A stretch of DNA of 27,129 nucleotides from Halieaceae bacterium UBA3479 (GTDB lineage: Bacteria > Pseudomonadota > Gammaproteobacteria > Pseudomonadales > Halieaceae), in assembly GCA_002377985.1 (NCBI GenBank), contig DFQW01000027.1:1-27129 (forward strand), given 5' to 3'. Positions 15,409 to 27,129 of this stretch are shown piece after piece. Both the position numbers and the translations under genes were made by a program. How positions within the stretch are numbered: the first letter of the stretch is position 1; every line of letters starts with the position of its first letter. The notes under the pieces were generated by a model that had not been told where the DNA came from, did not search any database, and saw only the letters and a program-made list of their open reading frames with translations.

Positions 15409-16839
15409 TTAACTCGGAAAATCCGCTAACTCGAGACGTTTGCCATCGCCGCTCGTCTCACCGGGCCGCCTGACCAGCCGCCCCAGCGCTGCGAGCGCTA
15501 TGAACAACAGCGCTATCTCGATGTGATAAACCGCTCCATAACCTGAAGCGGGCGTTTGTAATGCGACACCCAAAAGCCCCGCATCAGCCCAACTCGCGAC
15601 CAGATCACGAATTGCGCCCCCAGAAAACATCGCCACCCCTGCAGCGGCGGCCTGCACGGCGCCCCATGCGCCCAACGTCAGCCCGGCCATTCTCGCGCCA
15701 CCGAATACCATCGCGGCGGTGAGCATGCCCACAGCAAACAAACCGTTACCCAACCCGATCAATAGCGCACCGAGCTGAAACAAAACAGGCGCCTGAAGTG
15801 GCGCCGAGAAAATGACCGCTGCAAACGCAGCAATGCCAATCAGAATCCCTGCAGCAGCTGTCCTGATCGGATCAGCGTCTTTACCGAGTCTGCGAGCGCT
15901 CAGTAACAATGCCAAGACCATCCCCCCCGCAAACAGCGCCGTAAGGAGGGTGGTACCCGCTACCGAAAGTCCTAGCACCTCGGCACCGTAGGGTTCGAGC
16001 AAGATGTCCTGCATAGTGAATCCCATGGTGCCGAGACCCAGCGCCCACAGCAGCCTCCGCGCCAACGGTAAGGTGATGAAGTCCTGCCAAGCGTTACCAA
16101 AGCTCGGGCGAGCGAGACTGTGATCCGTGAGATCAGGACGTCTCACTTCCTGCTTGAGCATTGCCGCTACGTTGAACACCAGCGTCACGACCGCGGCACT
16201 CTGAATCACCTGAATCAAGCGTACGTAGCCAAAGTCGGCGAGCAGCGCGGCGAAGATCAGTGCGCTGCCGATCATTCCGATCAGCAACATGAAGTAAAGT
16301 AACGCCACGACGCGCGAACGCGTCTGTTCCGTGGCAAGGTCTGTCGCCAAAGCGAGTCCAGCTGTCTGGGCAACGTGCATACCGAGTCCAGTAAGTAAGA
16401 AAGCGCCCATCGCCGCCACAGGACCAAGTAAAGCGGGACCAGAATGCGGTTCGGTCATCAGAATCAAGGCAAAGGGCATAAAAGCCAGGCCACCGAACTG
16501 CATCATGGTGCCCGACCAGAGGTAGGGAATACGACGCCATCCGAGAAATGATCGATGGTGATCCGATCGGTATCCGATCAGGGCGCGCGCGGGCGCCAGC
16601 AGCAGCGGGATAGCAAGCATCAGCGACACCCAGGACGCGGCCTGACCCAGCTCAACCACCATCACCCGATTCAGCGTCCCCGTCAGTAGCACAATAGCCA
16701 TGCCGGTAGACAACTGGAACAGAGACAGCCGCAGCAGTCGACCGAGGGACAGATCCGCGGACGCAGCGTCGGCAAAGGGCAGCCAGCGTTGGCTGAGTCC
16801 GCCAAGGCGAGGCTTCGACAGGCCGGCCAGTCGCATCAT
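15409..16839 (-). CDS. lhaA: LH1 assembly protein LhaA (PucC/BCD family transporter-like)
   Basis: 476 residues with about twelve membrane segments, member of the BCD/PucC branch of the major facilitator superfamily. The family pattern SLFQLSTGMAIVLLTGTLNRVMVVELG near the start and RRIPYLWSGTMMQFGG, then the DILLEPYGAEVLGLSV signature in the middle, are clear. LhaA is needed for LH1 assembly, probably by feeding bacteriochlorophyll to the antenna polypeptides. PucC, its LH2 paralogue, is the alternative, but the position between bchM and puhA is that of lhaA. The start overlaps the bchM stop (ATGA). Confidence 0.93.
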   Translation of the reverse strand: MMRLAGLSKPRLGGLSQRWLPFADAASADLSLGRLLRLSLFQLSTGMAIVLLTGTLNRVMVVELGQAASWVSLMLAIPLLLAPARALIGYRSDHHRSFLGWRRIPYLWSGTMMQFGGLAFMPFALILMTEPHSGPALLGPVAAMGAFLLTGLGMHVAQTAGLALATDLATEQTRSRVVALLYFMLLIGMIGSALIFAALLADFGYVRLIQVIQSAAVVTLVFNVAAMLKQEVRRPDLTDHSLARPSFGNAWQDFITLPLARRLLWALGLGTMGFTMQDILLEPYGAEVLGLSVAGTTLLTALFAGGMVLALLLSARRLGKDADPIRTAAAGILIGIAAFAAVIFSAPLQAPVLFQLGALLIGLGNGLFAVGMLTAAMVFGGARMAGLTLGAWGAVQAAAAGVAMFSGGAIRDLVASWADAGLLGVALQTPASGYGAVYHIEIALLFIALAALGRLVRRPGETSGDGKRLELADFPS

Positions 16840-17536
16840 CGGCGCGTCAGCTCCATCGCATGTGACTTATAAAAGCCAACGTCGACACGGTGAGAACGCC
16901 CCTTGTCCCAGTCTTGCATCAACCCCATTTCGGCCAGGTGATCTTCAAGGCGACGGGGCGACACCGGCTCTATTGACGGCGCTCGATCGGCCTTGGGAAA
17001 CCACCGCCCCGTCGCATGCATAATGGCCAGCAACGGCGTTTTCGGCGCAAAGGTAAAGACCATCTTGCAGTTGATCTGCTCTGCAATGGCATTGAGCGTT
17101 TGCACGCCATCCGACACGTCGTAGTGAATAATCGAATCCATCGCGACGGCGTAGTCGAATCGACCGAGACCCAGATCGCGCATGTCTCCCACGAGAAAGG
17201 TCACATCGAGATCTTCCTGCAGGTCGCGCAACCGCTCCCGCGCCAGATTCACCAGCGTCGGCGACAGGTCAACCGCGACCACCTCGGCGCCGCGACGCGC
17301 CGCCTCGATGGCAAGGGTGCCAGTACCACAGCCGGCATCGATCAAGGTACTGCCTGACAGGTCCCGGGGTAACCAGCCAAGCAACGTCTCTCGCATGGCA
17401 TCCCTGCCACGCCGCACCGTGCGCCGAATGCGGCTCACCGGCGCATCTGACGTCAGCGCCGCCCAGGCATCAGCCGCCGTCCGATCAAAGTACGTCTCGA
17501 TCTCGTCGCGCCGCGTCTGGTAGCTCACTGCTGACA

Positions 17537-17537
<1 letters not shown>
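16836..17537 (-). CDS. bchM: Magnesium-protoporphyrin IX O-methyltransferase BchM
   Basis: 233 residues from ATG 17537, sharing one base with the bchL stop (TGATG); a TTG directly before is less likely. The SAM motif STLIDAGCGTGTLAIEAARRG is near residue 65, with AVDLS for the ribose-binding acidic residue. YFDRTAADAW and the C-terminal VDVGFYKSHAMEL are BchM-like. It methylates the C13 propionate of Mg-protoporphyrin IX, the step after BchH chelation and before cyclase (no cyclase gene is in this window). Confidence 0.94.
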
Positions 17538-25538
<8,001 letters not shown>

Positions 25539-25585
25539 ACGAACCTCCAGCCACAGCAAATACTGCGACGGTTATTAACTGATCC

Positions 25586-25614
25586 AGATTAGGGTTACCC
25601 CGTATAACTGTCAA
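25586..25614 (-). promoter_or_regulatory. Predicted promoter of the bchF operon
   Basis: On the minus strand a perfect TTGACA (25609-25614) is followed after 17 bp by TAATCT (25586-25591, 3 of 6 to consensus). The expected start lies about 40 nt before the bchF ATG. The PpsR box covers the -35. Confidence 0.55.
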
Positions 25615-25626
25615 ACCTTTTTTACA
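25609..25626. promoter_or_regulatory. PpsR/CrtJ-type operator at bchF
   Basis: Perfect TGT-N12-ACA (TGTcaaaccttttttACA on the plus strand). On the minus strand its ACA half is the end of the TTGACA -35 hexamer, the same arrangement as at bchC. A further inverted repeat TTACA-TT-TGTAA (25622-25633) overlaps its right half. Confidence 0.82.
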
Positions 25627-25703
25627 TTTGTAAGATTAATATTTTTAGACACTTAGGCCGAAAAAAAGGGCGTCCAGTAGGCCTGATTTGGCGTATTTCC
25701 CAG

Positions 25704-25732
25704 TGGATTGGGTGTGGATGATTTCGTACAAT
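25704..25732 (+). promoter_or_regulatory. Candidate promoter of ppsR
   Basis: TACAAT at 25727-25732 (5 of 6 to the -10 consensus) with a poor -35 TGGATT at 25704-25709, 17 bp apart. The PpsR box lies 11 bp downstream of the -10, over the likely transcription start. Confidence 0.4.
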
Positions 25733-25743
25733 GCGGCCGCTCG

Positions 25744-25761
25744 TGTCAACGTAAAGAGACA
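25744..25761. promoter_or_regulatory. PpsR/CrtJ-type operator just upstream of ppsR
   Basis: Perfect TGT-N12-ACA (TGTcaacgtaaagagACA), ending 25 nt before the ppsR start codon and 135 bp (centre to centre) from the bchF box. It suggests autoregulation and possibly looping between the two boxes. Confidence 0.75.
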
Positions 25762-25786
25762 CCAGTGCGGCAAAGGAGTGAGAAAA

Positions 25787-27129
25787 GTGTCAACTTCATT
25801 TCAAAACACGCTCTCGTCGTTGCTGGCAGGGCTCGCCGATGTGCAATTTACGCTCAATGATTCGCACCGCGTGGCCTCGATCTCCTCCGAATCGGCCCTG
25901 ATGCGAGCGCTGTCCCGGGATACGCTGATTGGCCGACCTTGGTTGGAACTGGTGAGCGAAGCGGACAGAAGCCTTGCCGCAGAGAGCCTTCAATCGGCGA
26001 CAGCAGAGCCCGGCACCGCTCATCACATGGATGTGCGTCTGGATATTGTCAGCAATCAGGAACCCGTACCTCTAAGCTGCTGGATCTGCCGTAACAGCGA
26101 CGACAACACCCTGCATCTCGCCTGCATAGATCTTCGCAGCGAGAGCAACCTCAGGCAGCAATTGGTCAACGCGCAGCGGACTCTGGAGCAGGATTATTGG
26201 AGCAACCGGCGACTTGAGGCCCGTTATCGACGCATGCTCGAGATGGTCGCCGAAGGATTCATTGTGGTGGACGATCTTTCGGGACGCGTGTTGGAGGCCA
26301 ACGGCATTGCCAACAGGTTGCTGGAGCTCGAGGAGGGAGCGCTGGTCGGTCGCATTTTCCCCGTGGGTCTGGATACAGAGGGCGGCCGAGCCCTGACTGA
26401 ACTACAGCGCGAAGCCCGCAGCAATGCGGGGGTCGTGCAGGGTCAGGTGACCACGGGCAGCGGCGAGATTTTGGACGCGGGCATCACGTGTTTGCGTCAG
26501 GGCAATGAGACACGGCTCTTGCTCCGGCTTTCGGCAACCTCCGACACAACAAAAACCGAAGGCATTGGCGACGCCAGCTTTCAGTCCTCTCCCGATGGCA
26601 TTCTGATAACCGACAGTGCAGGGGTAATCGTTACCGCTAACAACGCCTATTTGGAGATGTCGGGGATCCAGAACATTGAGCAGGCCATTGGGCGCCGTGC
26701 GGACCGGTGGCTGGGTCGTTCAATTGTCGACCTCGACGTGCTCATGGGAAACATTGAACCCGACCGGCCGCTTCAGTTGTTCAGCTCAGTCCTTCGCACC
26801 GAGTTGGGCACCCGAATCGACATCGAACTCTCGGCAGTGAAAATTGATCGCCAGGGACAAGCGTCGATTATCTTGTTTATCCGCGATGTGGGTCGCAGAA
26901 TCGACGCCGACCACCCCGCCGAAGTGCACTTGCCCAGATCCATAGAACAAATAACCGGACGGGTGGGTCGCGTGCCACTCAAGCAACTGGTTCGTGAATC
27001 GACCGATGTCATTGAGGCACTATGTATCGAGGCGGCACTCAAGCTGACACAAGACAATCGCGCTGCCGCAGCAGAGCTACTGGGCCTCAGTCGGCAAAGC
27101 CTCTACACCAAATTACGACGCTTCGATAT
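25787..27129 (+). CDS. ppsR: Transcriptional regulator PpsR/CrtJ (3' end outside window)
   Basis: Open from GTG 25787 (GGAG 8 nt upstream) to the window edge: 447 residues, probably lacking only the last few to about twenty. The N-terminal region and two later PAS-type domains (around LEMVAEGFIVVDDLSGRVLEAN and FQSSPDGILITDSAGVIVTANNAY) are followed by a Fis-type helix-turn-helix, AAAAELLGLSRQSLYTKLRR. In Rhodobacter PpsR/CrtJ represses bch, crt and puc genes at TGT-N12-ACA sites under oxygen or light. Cys413 in the segment EALCIEAALKL corresponds to the redox-active cysteine of the DNA-binding domain (CrtJ Cys420). I do not see an obvious counterpart of the second reported cysteine (PpsR Cys251); the site reads TRLLLRL. 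Divergent from bchF, with operators in between. Confidence 0.92.
   Translation, partial: MSTSFQNTLSSLLAGLADVQFTLNDSHRVASISSESALMRALSRDTLIGRPWLELVSEADRSLAAESLQSATAEPGTAHHMDVRLDIVSNQEPVPLSCWICRNSDDNTLHLACIDLRSESNLRQQLVNAQRTLEQDYWSNRRLEARYRRMLEMVAEGFIVVDDLSGRVLEANGIANRLLELEEGALVGRIFPVGLDTEGGRALTELQREARSNAGVVQGQVTTGSGEILDAGITCLRQGNETRLLLRLSATSDTTKTEGIGDASFQSSPDGILITDSAGVIVTANNAYLEMSGIQNIEQAIGRRADRWLGRSIVDLDVLMGNIEPDRPLQLFSSVLRTELGTRIDIELSAVKIDRQGQASIILFIRDVGRRIDADHPAEVHLPRSIEQITGRVGRVPLKQLVRESTDVIEALCIEAALKLTQDNRAAAAELLGLSRQSLYTKLRRFD

Overview
This window is most of a purple-bacterial photosynthesis gene cluster (PGC). It holds the 3' part of crtE, then crtF, bchCXYZ, the puf operon, idi, a HemN-like radical SAM gene, the puhEC/B/A - lhaA - bchMLHBNF block, and most of the regulator gene ppsR. 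The gene set fits a type-2 reaction centre organism with an LH1 antenna, a four-heme PufC cytochrome and spirilloxanthin-type carotenoids. The puf order L-M-C-B-A, with the antenna genes last, together with general protein similarity, suggests an aerobic anoxygenic phototroph of the gammaproteobacterial OM60/NOR5 type (Congregibacter/Luminiphilus relatives). That placement is an inference from gene order and memory of the families, not from a search.

Layout. Positions 2-6801 (+) hold crtE (partial) and crtF, a 193-bp regulatory gap, then bchC-bchX-bchY-bchZ-pufQ, each overlapping the next by 1-14 nt. Positions 6885-10393 (+) hold pufL, pufM, pufC, a hairpin-rich spacer of about 200 nt, pufB and pufA. 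idi (+) follows at 10594. Convergent to it, everything from 11225 to 25538 is on the minus strand: the transcript would start at bchF and run bchF-N-B-H-L-M-lhaA-puhA-B-C-E with almost no spacing, then a 177-nt gap and the HemN-like gene. bchF is divergent from ppsR (+), which is cut by the right end of the window just after its helix-turn-helix.

How it works together. BchH (with BchI/BchD, not in this window) starts the Mg branch, BchM methylates, the dark-operative BchL/N/B reductase makes chlorophyllide a, and BchF, BchX/Y/Z and BchC convert it to the bacteriochlorophyllide a ring. PufL/M/PuhA form the reaction centre, PufC re-reduces it, PufB/A form LH1, and LhaA, PuhB, PuhC, PuhE and PufQ serve assembly or pigment delivery. 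Idi and CrtE feed isoprenoid, and CrtF methylates carotenoid hydroxyl groups. The ring cyclase (acsF or bchE), bchD/I, bchG, bchP, crtB/I/C/D and any LH2 genes are not in this window.

Most informative regulatory signal: four perfect TGT-N12-ACA (PpsR/CrtJ-type) palindromes lie in just two intergenic regions. Two are in tandem 8 bp apart over the bchC promoter; one covers the bchF -35 and one sits just before ppsR. In both the bchC and bchF promoters the ACA of a TTGACA -35 hexamer is itself the operator half-site. The most unusual gene is the HemN-like protein, which keeps the three cluster cysteines but has changed several residues known to matter in coproporphyrinogen oxidase. I do not see a clearly unprecedented system here; the window is a compact PGC with some distinctive features.
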